Notes: a model not told the origin generated them from the letters alone. A DNA stretch of 64,000 nucleotides from Fonsecaea monophora (GCF_001642475.1 NW_019173980.1:179920-243919); one strand, 5' to 3'. Shown: positions 32,434 to 44,520, counted from the stretch's first letter. Program-made: numbers and translations.

Positions 32434-35400
32434 ATGCCGAAGAGAAAGAAAACCGCGGCGGAAGTATTTGATGAAGCGGAGGAGAACGGCTAGTAGTCGA
32501 TTATAAACGCCGACGTAAATGGCGATCGGGTTAGTAAACCTATCGAACCTAGGACTAAGTTAAACTATAACCGAATGACTGACTTTTAGGATGAGTAAGT
32601 CCTTCGCCCGCCTAAGTACGGGTCGTACTCGTCTCTACTAACGAGGTGGACTCTAGCGCGTAGGTATGTAAGGCGAAATCCTAGCGTAAGCCCCTACGAT
32701 TTACGGTCCGCGAAGCATTTTATAGACGGTATTATAAAGGATAGTTAGAGTCTAAGCTACGTAAAGTAAAAGTAGACCGACTTTAGCGCGGCTTAGCAGC
32801 GACGACCTGATAACCGAAAGATCCCCCACGAGGTGTCGGAGTCGGTATACTATGTTCGTCTCCTATCTCCTTCATCCTACTTCGCTTCCGTCGGCGAAGC
32901 TAAGAGTTCGTATTAGTACATCGAAACGGAGTTAAAGAAAAAGTATAACCTCTTAACCGAACGACGGTAACTACATTTTATGACGGTGCCCCATTTTATC
33001 GTTCTAAATAAACATAAGTAGTAAAAGGATTAGCACTAGTATACCCATCCGAGAAGCCTAGTCTAGAACTACGCGGCCTATACCCTCTTCGTTTATACGC
33101 CGTCGAGGGTAGGAGAAATCTTCGAATCTAATATACGCCGCGGCTCCGGGCGAGGGTTATTATATAAGGTAAGACCGTACCATCTGACCTAGGATGGGCC
33201 CGTACCGATAACTCGGACGTAGGATGTCGTCTTCGTCGTCTTTAAGAATGAGAAGGGAGAGGCGGAACTCGCCGTACGGGCTACGCGCGACGCGAAAGGC
33301 TTCACTAATAAGCTATATAAAAGGTCGGTCGACCGAAACTTCCCCTTCTCCGCTTGAAACGGGTGTCCTTCTGACATTAAGCTTCTACTAGGTCATAGTA
33401 TAGAATGTACGAGGATATATAGCCGCTGTACGCGAACCCGGTCCTACCTCTACTGGCCATCGCCCTCGCCGATGGCGCCTTCTAAGATTACCTTACCTTT
33501 AAGGAGATCGAGGCGATCCCGCCCCCGGGCGATAGGTCCTTACACTACCTTCGAATTCGGAAAGAGCTGTACTGGATGCCCTTTTTCCGGACTATGTCCC
33601 CCGAGGGCCTAACGGGAAAGATTCTACCTATAGGGTCCTTTAGTAGTAGCCTAGTCGGCTTAGGCCACCGGACTGGGTATAAAGAAAATATCCGGGTTTA
33701 CGATTTTAGGAGGGAGGTCCTAGTTAAGGCCGACGGTAGGTCCTACTAAACGAGGCCGCTAGTAGGGAACGTACTAACCTCGGCGTAGATAACGGCTACT
33801 TAATCGCTGAGAGGATGAAGTTTATAGGCTACGAAAATCCCAACACCTTCTTCGGCTCGTATATGCCTTAAATCAGCACCGTCGACGGATAATCTAGCTA
33901 CTAGGGAAAGGCGCGCCGTACCGTCTACCTCGAGGGCTTCCGCGGCCTCTCGCTACAGCACCATCCGTAGATGCTACAATCGCTGCCGGCTAAGGTAGAG
34001 GCGAATCTAAAAGAGCGCGCCGACTTTATCGTACTTAACGAGGAGATTAAATCCCTCGGAGAAAGAATCCGACGCCTTCTAGTCGGATACGATAGTTAGC
34101 GAGAACGGACCCGCCGGGAGGAACTATATTAGTAGAAACGGTAGATGATGTCGGAAGAACTCAGTAGGTGGCGGGAGATCTAACCCCGTAGGGTCAACTA
34201 GAATACCGAAATCGAGGCTTCGCCTATCGCATCGCTACCTAGCTTTTTCAGCCGTATCCGGCGGCTAGATCCGCCTCGTAACCGTCTAGCGTCCTCGCTT
34301 TTTCTCGACGTTCCTCTCCGGAGCACCGAGGGACGGGCGGCTCTCTAGGATATGATTACCCTATGTTAAGAGAACCCTAAGGTAGCCTACCGCCCGAGTC
34401 TACGTCTAGAGAACGGCCGTTACCCCGTATTAGCGTATACGGTAGAGATAGGAAGGTAAGTAGCCCCTTTAAATCTCCCGCTGGGATTTCTTTGATTTCT
34501 ATTCTACGGACGGCGCCTAGCTGACTATATTAACTTCGATAGCCTCCGTCTCGCGGCCCGATGGGATTACATTTACCGATGCTATAAAGCCAGTCTCGCG
34601 GCTAAATACGGTACGGCCTAGCTATACTTCTAATGTAACGAGTGGATCACCGGTAAGTAGGGCTAGCGCGAGCATTACCGGCGCTACCTAAACGATCTCG
34701 AGTCACTCCCAGTCTAGTGGAATCCCTTGATCTTCCGCCAGACCTTAGCCGCGGCTAGTTACTACCTATTCTACCTATTTAACCCGCTTCTTACACCTGA
34801 GGAGCGGTTCCGTTAGTTTACGAAAAAGCTGCCCTAGTAGCAGCACCTAGACGGGCATTTTAACGGGTACGAGGGGAAAGAAGCGCTCGAGAAGAAGGAC
34901 GGGCGCGCTCTCGCGCTAGACGAGTCGGACGAGATAAAGGCGACGCCGTATCCAGACCCGCGATGCGGCCTCTCCTTTAACGCCATCGTAGATCTCTAAT
35001 ATCACGCCTAGGACACCCATTACTATAAGCGGACTAAGGCCAGCGTAAGTAAGCGACGTTACCGTACTAATCGACCGCGTTCGAAAGCCGAAGATAGCTT
35101 CATCGCCTTCGCCGAGTCCGCTTACTCTTCTAACCTCCCGGGGGGTAATTACTAATCCTACATTATTAAGGAAGCCGTAGCGATGTCTAATTCCGAGACT
35201 ACCGATCCTTCTATCTTACCGAGAGACTACTTCGACCCTCTACTTTCCTTAACCCACCCGTAGCTAAGTAAGGTAACTACTTCCGTCGACTCCTACAGCA
35301 GCCTATACCTAGACCTACTAATCGACCTAAGTCTTTCCGATCTAGAGTAGACGAATCTCGCGTCGCCGATGGGCCTTAGGACCTCCTACCCCTCCTCCGA

Positions 35401-35949
35401 ACGCAAGTATAGTTCGCCCGGTAATGGCTTATTAGAGTCGGAGCCCCGTACGCTAGATGCGATGGAGGCGCTATAGCCCATTAAGCTACCGATCCTACCG
35501 AGCTAGGCGGTTACGGATACGACGGCCTTAACCTCCTCGTCGGCGGGACCCTAGTAAAGGATCCGTATTACGGTTAGTAAGACGGCGGATATTACTATAA
35601 TGTAAACACTCCTAGAGCCTCGGTCCGCAATAGGCTAGTAGCTGGATCGTAGGGCGAGAAATCTTCCGCCCATCGGAGTAAATAGAGAAGACGATCGGAT
35701 AGTAGAGGATACTCTAGCGTTTACCGGCGATAGCGATAAATCTTCCGACCTCGGCTATAATTCATTCCCATCCTATTGTATAATCCCTAGTAACGCGATC
35801 GGTTCTCTTAAGCTAGGAGATGTCGATGTCGACGCCATGTTTGATCAGTATTTACGTTCGCCTTCACCCTTACCCTAACCTAACCCTTCACCGGACGACA
35901 CGACTAGCGAATTAAGCGGAGTAACGTTATTTGATGCCGGACGCGATCC
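32434..35949 (+). pseudogene. DUF3435 tyrosine-recombinase (Starship-captain family) relic
   Basis: A dead gene read with more than fifteen in-frame TAG/TAA codons, mostly where Gln or Trp would stand. Frame 1 runs from ATG 32434 (MPKRKKTAAEVFDEAEENG). The frame changes around 33480, and one frame then holds from about 33790 to 35949. DUF3435 landmarks are in order: SRVGEI box near 33103 (box I Arg), RGSGRGLLY at 33136, VFKNEKGEAELAVRATRDAKG, FFRTMSPEGLTGKI, YDFRRE near 33700 (second Arg box; His appears as Tyr) and FGSYMP near 33855 (candidate nucleophile Tyr). Then come SLPAKVEANLKERADFIVLN, the tail RNRLASSLFLDVPLRSTEGR, and C2H2-like finger remnants at 34640-35000. A Ser/Pro-rich tail follows. 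The chromovirus inserted at 35950 interrupts the tail; the frame continues past the GATCC duplication at 43654. It faces into the mutated block. Confidence 0.82.
35945..35949. repeat. target site duplication GATCC, left copy
   Basis: GATCC directly precedes the left LTR and is repeated exactly after the right LTR at 43649-43653. Confidence 0.9.
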
Positions 35950-36372
35950 TGTTACGAGGTGCTTCACACGTGAGGTGTCCTTAGCAAACCCGAGGTGGTT
36001 TACTTGGTAATATAGTAGTGGGCGATGTAGCAGAGACGAAACCAAGAGTATAGTGTACGGCACTATACGTAAAGCACTTTAACCGAGAGGAACTCAATTA
36101 TTTATGAACGAGGTTGACTACGCTTCTTGAAGAAGCGGACCTAGCTAGCTATATACCCCAGGTAGGTTTCCTATCTAGGTAAGTCTGGGCATTGCAGTGT
36201 TGCAGCTGTTGCATCTCCTTAGCGTGTAACAGTGTTTTACCTACAACAATATATTTCCCTTTTTGGTCATCACGTATCTTAGGTCAGCCTTACTAACGAG
36301 GCTGCCCTGTATCTCGCTTAACCTTCCCTCCCCCGCGTTCCCAGGTAGTCGTGTGAAGGTCGGTTCGTAACA
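35950..36372 (-). repeat. 3' LTR of chromovirus copy 1
   Basis: 423 bp. Read on the minus strand it starts TGTTACGAACC and ends CCTCGTAACA. A TATATA box lies at 36150-36155. About thirty differences from the other LTR are all transitions, with no indel. Confidence 0.93.
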
Positions 36373-36384
36373 CTTCCCCCTCCT
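36373..36384 (-). promoter_or_regulatory. polypurine tract of chromovirus copy 1
   Basis: AGGAGGGGGAAG on the minus strand abuts the 3' LTR, the expected plus-strand primer site of an LTR retrotransposon. It fixes the element's direction independently of the coding relics. Confidence 0.8.
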
Positions 36385-36469
36385 TAGCCTGTTCGTTGTC
36401 CGCAACGTACTTAAGGTAAGCCATCGCCCGCCCTGAGGCTATCTCCCTCTTTCTTCTCTTTCGTCATGG

Positions 36470-37105
36470 CTAACCATACAGGCCTTCAGAGTCCGTAAGC
36501 CGAATCCGAAACCCCCAAGATCTTCCAAACCTCCTGTTCCGTAGTAACAGCGTCAAAACGAAATTGCTGATTATATCGAATCAATCAAAGAAAATAAAGT
36601 AATGGTCGCTTATTCCGAGTATATCGCCCATAGCGATGTATACTTCTACTCTCGAGAGCAGAGCGTAAAGTATACGGCGTGCCTTCGGCACCGAAGAGAA
36701 TGTGACGGAACATTTTCCGTTAAGTAACTTCGAAAGATTGGGGAGCAGAAGAAGTAACTATCCTCCAAGTCCCGACTCAAGCGTCGCGAGATCGCTCGGC
36801 TCCGAAAAACCCTAGTGGAGGCCCGGCGGTCCCTAGCCGAACTAGAGGCCGATCTCGTTAGTGTTGAAGAGGAGGATTCCGAGCTGCAGGAATCGATTGC
36901 GAAGTTGGATGAGCTTTCTAGCAACATGTTGAAAAGAGAAATGTAAGCGCTGGGCGCTTTCGATAAAGTTTCTTCCGGCGAGGAGGTAGCTCTAGCTAAG
37001 CCTAAGTTTGTTTAGCAAGACGTCCCAGAATCGGACTCAATAGACTGGAGTGCAGTGTTAAACCTTAGTGACACTGGTTTTACTAATGCCCGGGAGGGTT
37101 TATAA
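36470..37105 (+). pseudogene. antisense accessory gene inside the chromovirus: Cys-containing coiled-coil protein relic
   Basis: A plus-strand frame, opposite to gag-pol, runs from about 36470 to a TAA at 37103-37105 with six internal TAG/TAA codons, all explicable as former Gln codons. The product has a basic Pro-rich start and NEIADYIESIKENKVMVAYS. Then comes a Cys region (KYTACLRHRRECDGTFSVK) like a ruined C-x-x-C...CDG zinc-cluster motif, a long coiled coil (KSRLKRREIARLRKTLVEAR and on to LQESIAKLDELSSN), and an acidic end with DSIDWSAVLNLSDTGF. An in-frame ATG lies at 36602; an ATG at 36466 is in another frame, so the true start may involve an intron or indel. Similar Cys plus coiled-coil proteins are common in fungal genomes; function unknown. 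Confidence 0.65.
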
Positions 37106-40100
37106 TCCGATAGTGGTGACGTTCTTTTTCCGGGTTCTCTAGTAGTATTTTTTCTTTAATTTAAGAGGTAAGTCTCCGCTATCTTCCTAGGTGTTCTCTT
37201 TACTTCCGTATCCTAACCATTTAACTAGATACATATCTTATCCTCCGGTGGTTTAATCGGCGGGATAGAAGTCTACGAGTTCTTCTATCTTATACAGCGG
37301 TTCACCGGTTTCTTAGTCGATATCTACGGGTCCTGGTTTAGCGTTTAGATTATTATATAGTTCTAATAGAGATTTATAGAAAGTAGGGTGTATCCCTAGC
37401 GTTTTCGGTAGATCTAGTTTAAAAGTCACTGGTCCTAGTTTTCGTTTAATGCGATATAGTCCGATCTTGGTGTGATCTAGTTTATCGCTTAGTCTTTTTA
37501 TTTTGATGTTTTTTCGTCGTATATAGACCATCCCCCCTTCTTTAAGGTCTGGTCCCTTAGATCTTTTCTTATTTTCTCTTAATGTTATTTTTTCTGCGAT
37601 TTTCTATAACTCCTTTTACATCATCTCGTGTAATTATTTTATCTATTCCAGTTGTATTCTTACTTTTTCTAATATCTTTTTCTTTTCTTCTGGTTTTCTG
37701 AATATGTCTAGATAGTATCCGTAATTTACGAAATATGGTGAGATCCCTATGACGGCTTTACTGTTGTTAAAAGCTATTTATACTGTTAGTAATAGCTGTA
37801 CCTAATTATTCTGTTCGTAGTTGACGTAGTACCGTAAGTACTGTTCCAGTGTTTAGTTTATTCTTTCTGTTTGTCCATCCGTCTATAGGTAGTATACCGT
37901 TGAAAGTTTTAGCTTTATCCCTAGCTGGTCGTTCAGCGATTACTAGAATTATGATGTAAACAGCTTATCTCTATCTGAAATGACTTCTCCTAGTATTCCG
38001 TATTCGGTAAAAATCGTTCGTATAAATATATATGCGAGGTCTTTCGCCGTAGCTTTCTCTATGAATGGTATCATATAGGCGTATTTCGTTAGCCTATCGA
38101 CCACCATTATAATGCTATCGTATTCCTTACCTGTAAGAGGCTCTCGGGATATCGGTAGCTTTATGATAAAGTCGACTGAAATTGAACTCTATGGTTTCTC
38201 TAGTATCTATGGGGTCATTAGGAGTCCGTACGGCTTATGCCTATCTTTCTTCGCTTTCTTACAGGTATCGCATTAGCTAATGTATTCTTCGACATCTCTT
38301 CAAAGGCCCTTCTAATTGAAATCCCTTATGATTAGTTCAATTATTTTCGCGATTCCAGGGTGTCCTACAATTTAGCTATTATGTCTTTCTTCCAGTATTT
38401 CTTATTTCTATTTTTCTATAAGCTCGATGTCCATGACTGCGAGCGTTACGTATCCTCCGTACTGTAGTGAGTCTCCGTTACTCCTAAGTAGGGTATCCGG
38501 TTTCGGTTACACTATTCCTATATAGTCGGGTCGTCGGCTTAGAGCGTTAGCTCGACCGTTTTCTATTCCTTTAACATGGTATATCCTGAAATCGTATCGC
38601 GTAAGCGTCTCTACCCAGCGAACTTATCGTCTATTAAGTTCCTTAGTTATAGTCCAGTATATGAGGTTCTTATGATCCGTGTATATTTAAACTGGATATT
38701 TACCTCCTTCTAAGTAAACTCTCTACTGTCGTAACGCTTCGACGATTACTAATAACTCCTTATTATGAATATCGTAGTTCGACTCTAGTTAGGTTATGCG
38801 TCTCGAGTAGTAAGCTATAGGTCGTGATCGGCCTTAGTCGTCCTTCTGCGTAAGGTAGGCCCCTATGGCTTCATCGGATGCGTCTGTCTCCAGTATCGCT
38901 TCCTTTTCCGGGTTAAAGAGTGTAAGTATAGGGGTAGAGGTCATCCGTCCCTTTAGCTCGTTAAAGGCTGTTTTACACTTCTCGTCCCATTAGAATTCTC
39001 GTTCTCTCCTTATTAGGTTAGTCAGGGGTATCGTGATTTTTGAAAATCCTTCGATAAACCTCCTATAGTAATTAATAAGTCCTAGGAACATCTACACTTC
39101 CTTAACGTTCTTCGGCGTAGGCCATTCTTAGATGGCTTTTACCTTATCTAGGTTTAGCGCAAGTCCTTCTATCGACACAATATAGCCCAGGAATGCTATC
39201 GTATAGACGTGGAATTGGCATTTACTCAGCTTAATGGGCAAGTCCTTTTCCTTTAGTACTTATAGTACTTTCCGTACGTACTGTACGTGTTCTTCTTTTA
39301 TTTTAGAAAAAATGAGGATGTCGTCGAGGTACGCAACGACAAACTCGTCTAGGTATTCTCTTAACGTATCATTAATGAGTGCTTAGAATGTAGTAGGGGC
39401 GTTAGTTAGTCTAAAGGGCATTACCTAATACTCAAATAACCCCCATCTAGTTCTGAACGCTGTTTTCCACTCTTCCCCTCCCTTCATTCGTATACGGTAG
39501 TAGGCGTCTCTAACATTAATTACCGTAAACTACTTTACTCCTAGTAGTCGATCCTATAGTTCGTCGATCCTAGGTATTAGGTAGCGGTTCTTTTTAGTGA
39601 TTGCGTTAAGTTTCCTATAATCTATATAAGGTCGTAATCCTCCGTCCTTTTTATTCGCGAAGATGACTCCGTATGATATCGGCGATTCCGACGGTCGTAT
39701 AAACTTCTTTACTAGATGTTTCTCGATATAGTCTTTAAGAAAGTCTTCTTCCTTTTTAGACATTAGGATCAGTCCTCTATAGTGTGTTAGTGTTTTTCCT
39801 TCCTCGAATGGGATTTCATAGTCCTATAGTTAATGTTTCGGTAAAGCTACCTCGCCTTGTCTTTCTTTCGTGAGGATCTCGAAGTCTTTATATTCCGCTG
39901 GGAGCTCTTCTACAATAGTACCAGCTAGTGTTCTCTCCATCGGTCGCACTAGAACGGTTCTTTCTAGAGCCTTTAAGGATGATCGGTCCCCCCTTTTTAC
40001 GGTACTACTTTCCGCGAATGTAATCGTCTTCGTCCTCCAGTTGATTATTAGGTTATTCTTTTAAAGCCAGTCCATTCCTAAAATTACGTTATACCTTAGA

Positions 40101-43100
40101 ATCGATGTAATGTCTAAAGTGATTCTCTCTTAGTGTTGTTCAATCGTTAATGGGATTTCTTTCAATTCTATTATGATCCATTATGATAGCCGTCCATCTA
40201 CCATTCTTAATGAGTATAGAAGCAGTTTCCTTACTTTATAGTTTCTCACTCTTTCTACTATACCCGTGCTCGCGTAGCTTTAATTAGCTCCTAAATCGAT
40301 CATGATCTATACCTAGATTCCCGTAAGAGTTACCGTAAGGGCTACGTAGTTATTTCCTAGTGTAGTTATCTCTCTCAATTCTAGAGGCTTTCCAATCTTT
40401 TAATTATTATTATAACTTCCTCGCCTCTTTAGGTCGTCACTTACAAGTTTTTTAGCTAATGTATATGTCTCTCGTAAATCCATTTACATGTTTCTTATTA
40501 GCATTCTTCTATAGCATCGAAAACATCTACCTCCACTATCGGGATAATATTAAAGTCCGGGTCTACGTTATAGACGTACTAGTGTTCTTCTTTCGTTAAA
40601 CAGTTATCCGGGTCTAGGCATGTAAATTCTTTTACGATGAAGTCTTCGTTAATTCTATTATCCATAATGTCTTTAACGATATATTACTAATTTAGGTAAC
40701 CTTCCCCTTCGTCGCTGTTAATAAACATTATGTAGATCTCTTTCTATTAGTAATGTAAGTATATCTCGTTTCTCTAAGGGCATTCTTACTCTTCGTAGAT
40801 TACTTTCCCTTCGTATAGCAGTGTAGCGTACACTTCCCTTAGTATTAGTATACCTAGGTATCTCGGGTCTACATTATAGTAGTGTAGGTGCAGGTTCTCT
40901 TTTTCTTCACACTCCTCATCGTAGTAGTAGAGTCTTCTACAATAGTAGTCTAGGTCTTCCCTTTCGTTAATGACCCTGATTCTACGTAGAGGTCCGGCTT
41001 TCGTCGGGACTGGTTCCTCGATTACTCCCCTTTCTCTCTATAATGCTTCTTATTATACCCGAGCTTTAGCGATTTTCTTCATCCTCCCTTCCGTAAGTCG
41101 GATCCTAATAGTGTCCGGTTAAGTTAGTTAATGCACGTAAGTATTTTCTTTTTCTGGACATTCTCGATCCTAATACTACGTCAGGTTGATTTTTCTGATC
41201 GTCGTTTAAGGTAATCCGAAGGGGCTGTATATAACGTAGTTATGTTCCCCGTTATATATACATCCTCCTTCGCATTCTCCTATTATCCAGTAGTTTATAG
41301 TAATGATAACTTCTACGTCGTCGGCATCCATCGTAATATATTGTTGGTAATAGACGTCGTCGTATATAGTTAGTCTCTCCTCGGGTTCTTTAATATTAAA
41401 CCTCCCGTCTCGGTAGTCATTACATAAACTGTAATTCGATCGGCACCCTATCGTAGAATCTTCGGCCTCGGCCTGATTCCCTATCCTTATACTCGCGGCT
41501 CTAATATGCGCGATCATCTTACATTCCTTACAATCTTAATGAACATGTACTAAGGAGGCGTATCTTTCCCTCGGCTTCTCCTTAATCTCCGATGTTATCA
41601 TATTAAGGCTTTATTATGATAGTAGTACAATCGGTACCGTAAATACTTTATCCCCCTCTCCCACATGTAAGTACATCCCTAGAACGGTACATCCTATAGT
41701 TTAACAGATCACATAATGAACTGATATTAGTTCTACTGCCCTCTACGTCATGTCTAGGACTGGGTATTTATAATTTACCTCGAGTCCGTAATGATCTTTA
41801 TACCAGCAGTTAAGTAGTCTCCAATATAGGGTGACAAATACCATTTCCTCTTCGTCATGTTTAATCACGATAAACATGGTTTACTCGTTTAGTCCTAGTG
41901 TACGCATCATCCAGAACTCGTTATTATTCATCCCGGTCTCTTCCTTAATGGTGAAAGCTTCCTAGCGCTTTAACTCCATCCTTCTACCCTATTACCCCCT
42001 TCGTAGCTTCTTTAGGAACCATCCACTACCTTCCTTATCGGAGTAGTGGGTAGGATAGTCGTCCTTATAGTAGACCGTCCAGGACAGTACCGAGTATTAT
42101 TCTTTCTTTTCCCATTCTTCCAAGGCGGCTTCTTCCTTAGGTTTAGTTCCTGATCCACCTATCTTCCCGGGAGATACTATACCTAGGTGGTCCTTCTATG
42201 CTCCTTTACCCTAGTTATAGGCTACCATCTAGGTCCTCTGTGAAGTGTCGGCCTTTATTTCTTCACAACCGGCTATACCGTCGTCCATCATATGTAGCGT
42301 TAGACCGTTTTTGCAGTTTCTCGTACGGTATCCGGATTTCCCGCATTTATAGTATAGGTCGTTCTTCTTGCGTTTCTCTCGTTCCGACTTAGATAGCCCT
42401 TAGTTTCCCTTTTTTCTAGTGTTAGCCTTCTATAAAGTTGAACTTCCTCGTTAGGCTATGTCTAGATTCATTAGGTCTCCATGTTATTAGCGGCTTCTGT
42501 AAGTCATTCCCCCTCTATAAGCACCTCTTCTTTCTATCTACCTCTTATAGAGCTAGTTGTCGATCTCGATGAAAGCCTCAACGAGTAGTTTATACTCGTT
42601 AGGACGATCGACTCCCATCCTGTCTTTAACCGAGTCCTTCAGTCCCTAATAGTAGACTAAGGCGAAAGCTTTATCTTCCTAATCCAGCTTTAAAGCGTAT
42701 CGTTAGAATATGGCGAAGTATTTAGTAGCTGATCCCGTTTGTTTAAGTTAATGGATCCGTTAGGCTACTGACTGTTCTTCTCCTAGTGTTCCGAAGATCT
42801 ACTTAATACGTTCCTCATATACAGTAAAATTTCCGAAAATCAAGTTAGTTTCCTCATTACGCTGTCCTGGGGCCGTGCCTAAGTAGTCGTTCATTAGAGG
42901 TTTAAACCATTCGAAAGCGGATCCACGAAGTTGAAGTCCTGCGAACAGTACTTTTTCCGCGGCGGTGCTATACTTAGTGCGCTGTAAGGTGAATACAGCC
43001 TTAAGTTAGATCAAGTACATGCCTAGTTTATTTCGTTCCCTATAGAAGTGTTCGACTTTAAGGTCGTCTTTTATCTTTACTGCTTCTATGGTGCTGACTG
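37100..43100 (-). pseudogene. gag-pol relic of chromovirus copy 1
   Basis: Frames on the minus strand cover Gag with a zinc knuckle, protease, reverse transcriptase, RNase H, integrase and chromodomain. The longest stop-free pieces are 39763-39554 (SKKEEDFLKDYIEK onward, the reverse-transcriptase start) and 37531-37313 (integrase tail). YLDD and the integrase SDRDKLF box survive in sequence, but premature stops occur throughout. The pol frame ends with a stop at 37100-37102, overlapping the antisense gene. The Gag start is not resolved. Confidence 0.85.
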
Positions 43101-43225
43101 ATGCTGTATTAATACTAGTAGTTAACGGGTTAGGCTGTTAGGTAAGCCTTAGTTCAGGTGACTTAGGGTTAGAACTACTAGATATCGTTGTCGATACTAC
43201 TAACTATCTAAGAAGGTAGTCAAAA

Positions 43226-43648
43226 TGTTACGAGGTGCTTTACACGTGAGGTATCCTTAGTAAACCCGAGGTAGTTTACTTAGTAATATAGTAGTAGGCG
43301 ATGTAGTAGAGACGAAACTAAGAGTATAGTGTGCGGCACTATACGTAAAGTACTTTAACCGAGAGGAACTCGATTATTTGTGAACGAGGTTGACTACGCT
43401 TCTTGAAGAAGCGGACCTAGCTAGCTATATACCCTAGGTAGGTTTCCTATCTAGGTAAGTCTAGGCATTGCAGTGTTATAGCTATTACATCTCCTTAGCG
43501 TACAACAGTGTTTTGCCTGTAACAATATATTTCCCTTTTTGGTCATTACGTGTCTTAGGTTAGCCTTGCCAACGAGGCTGCCCTGTGTCTCGCTTGACCT
43601 TCCCTCCCCCGCGTTCCCAGGTGGTCGTGTGAAGGTCGGTTCGTAACA
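43226..43648 (-). repeat. 5' LTR of chromovirus copy 1
   Basis: 423 bp, same length as its partner. On the minus strand it begins TGTTACGAACC and is followed inward by TTTTGACTACC, where a primer-binding site should lie. I cannot match that to a tRNA, perhaps because RIP altered it. Confidence 0.93.
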
Positions 43649-43653
43649 GATCC

Positions 43654-43959
43654 GTCCTATAGTTACCCGTTTAGCGAATAGGACTTACATCCATCTATAA
43701 GTTAGCCAGCCTAAAATCACCCTCCGCCTTAAACTCTAGGATAGAGGCTAATCTAGAAAGGAAAAAAGGGGAGGGACGAATAGGGGAAAGGGGGGAATGG
43801 GGGGAAGGAGAGAAAGAGTAGGGAGGTAAACGAGATAGATCTATTAAAGGTAGTAGTCTAATTCTAGACTTAAATAGGTAACTTCTTCAGCGTTCTCCCC
43901 ATTACTTATACTGTACGGAGTACATTAGAATGGTAGCTTCATAACTACTTAAGGGCTAG
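43654..43959. other. RIP-mutated DNA beyond the chromovirus, purine-rich
   Basis: Contains the expected 3' continuation of the DUF3435 tail for a few codons, then a G/A-rich stretch near 43755-43830. No named gene. Confidence 0.4.
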
Positions 43960-44230
43960 GAACCCTAAGGATTATAGTAAAGAGAAGGATGCGGTAAGGC
44001 TACTAGAGTAGGTAGTGGAGACTTATAAACGGATGCCGGTAGAGGATCATCCGGATTGACTAGCGTCACAGTGTAATCTAGCTACTATAATCTAGGATCT
44101 AGAACAGTAAGTTACTATACTTTAACTAATGCAGCGCGTTATTAAGGTCTAGAGGAAAGCGCGTGAAGAGCATCATCCCGACCGCGAGAGTTCTTAGCGG
44201 GTTAACTAAGTTCGAAGGGGCCCCTTTAGG
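43960..44230 (+). pseudogene. TPR-repeat protein remnant (kinesin-light-chain / NLR-type repeats)
   Basis: One frame with ruined Gln/Trp codons shows two degenerate repeats. The first is DAVRLLE-x-VVETYKRMPVEDHPD followed by LASQCNLATII; the second is LMQRVIKV-x-RKAREEHHPDRESS. The pattern of ...LLE..V..........HPDRLASQ..LA matches the tandem TPRs at the C-terminus of fungal NLR and patatin-like proteins. The sensor or enzyme part is not visible. Since only about 80 codons survive, this is a family-level call. Confidence 0.5.
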
Positions 44231-44520
44231 ACTTAAAGTATTAGCTTAAGCTAGGGGAGTGAAATGGGTAGATAATTAAAAAGGGGAACCCGAAAAGATC
44301 CCATCTTTATCCTAAAGTAGTGTTAATATTTTACGGTTCGTAGAGTTAGCTTCGAATTTTCGATCATCCTATAGACCGTCCTAAATCTATACATAAGGAA
44401 AGAAATCTCTTTAACGGGTAGGGAGACATAAACAGGGATTTTATTCTACGAATGATAAATCGTCCGTCTAAGAACTAAAAGCGAACCTAGTAGAATCGGA
44501 AATGTCGAGAAAAGTTAGCG

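Larger units (their letters stand above)
35950..43648 (-). mobile_element. Ty3/gypsy chromodomain retrotransposon (chromovirus), copy 1, complete but dead
   Basis: 7,699 bp, transcribed on the minus strand. LTRs of 423 bp at both ends begin TGTTACGA and end TCGTAACA. The 5-bp duplication GATCC flanks it (35945-35949 and 43649-43653). In minus-strand order: zinc knuckle near 42310-42360, protease motif IDLGAN near 40285-40303, reverse transcriptase with YLDD near 39320, RNase H, zinc-binding and core integrase, then a chromodomain near 37170-37305 (YKIEELVDFYPAD and YLVKWLGYGSKENT). Many Gln/Trp codons are now stops and the first zinc-knuckle Cys and its His both read Tyr. An extra gene lies antisense between the chromodomain and the 3' LTR. 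Confidence 0.92.

Noticed and set aside
36646..36927. 93-codon Ser-rich minus-strand frame inside the chromovirus
   Set aside because: It is the shadow of the antisense coiled-coil gene on the plus strand; its Ser/Arg mix is a by-product.
43200..43225. Primer-binding site next to the 5' LTR (TTTTGACTACC)
   Set aside because: It does not match a tRNA 3' end that I can recognise; RIP may have altered it, so I did not annotate it.
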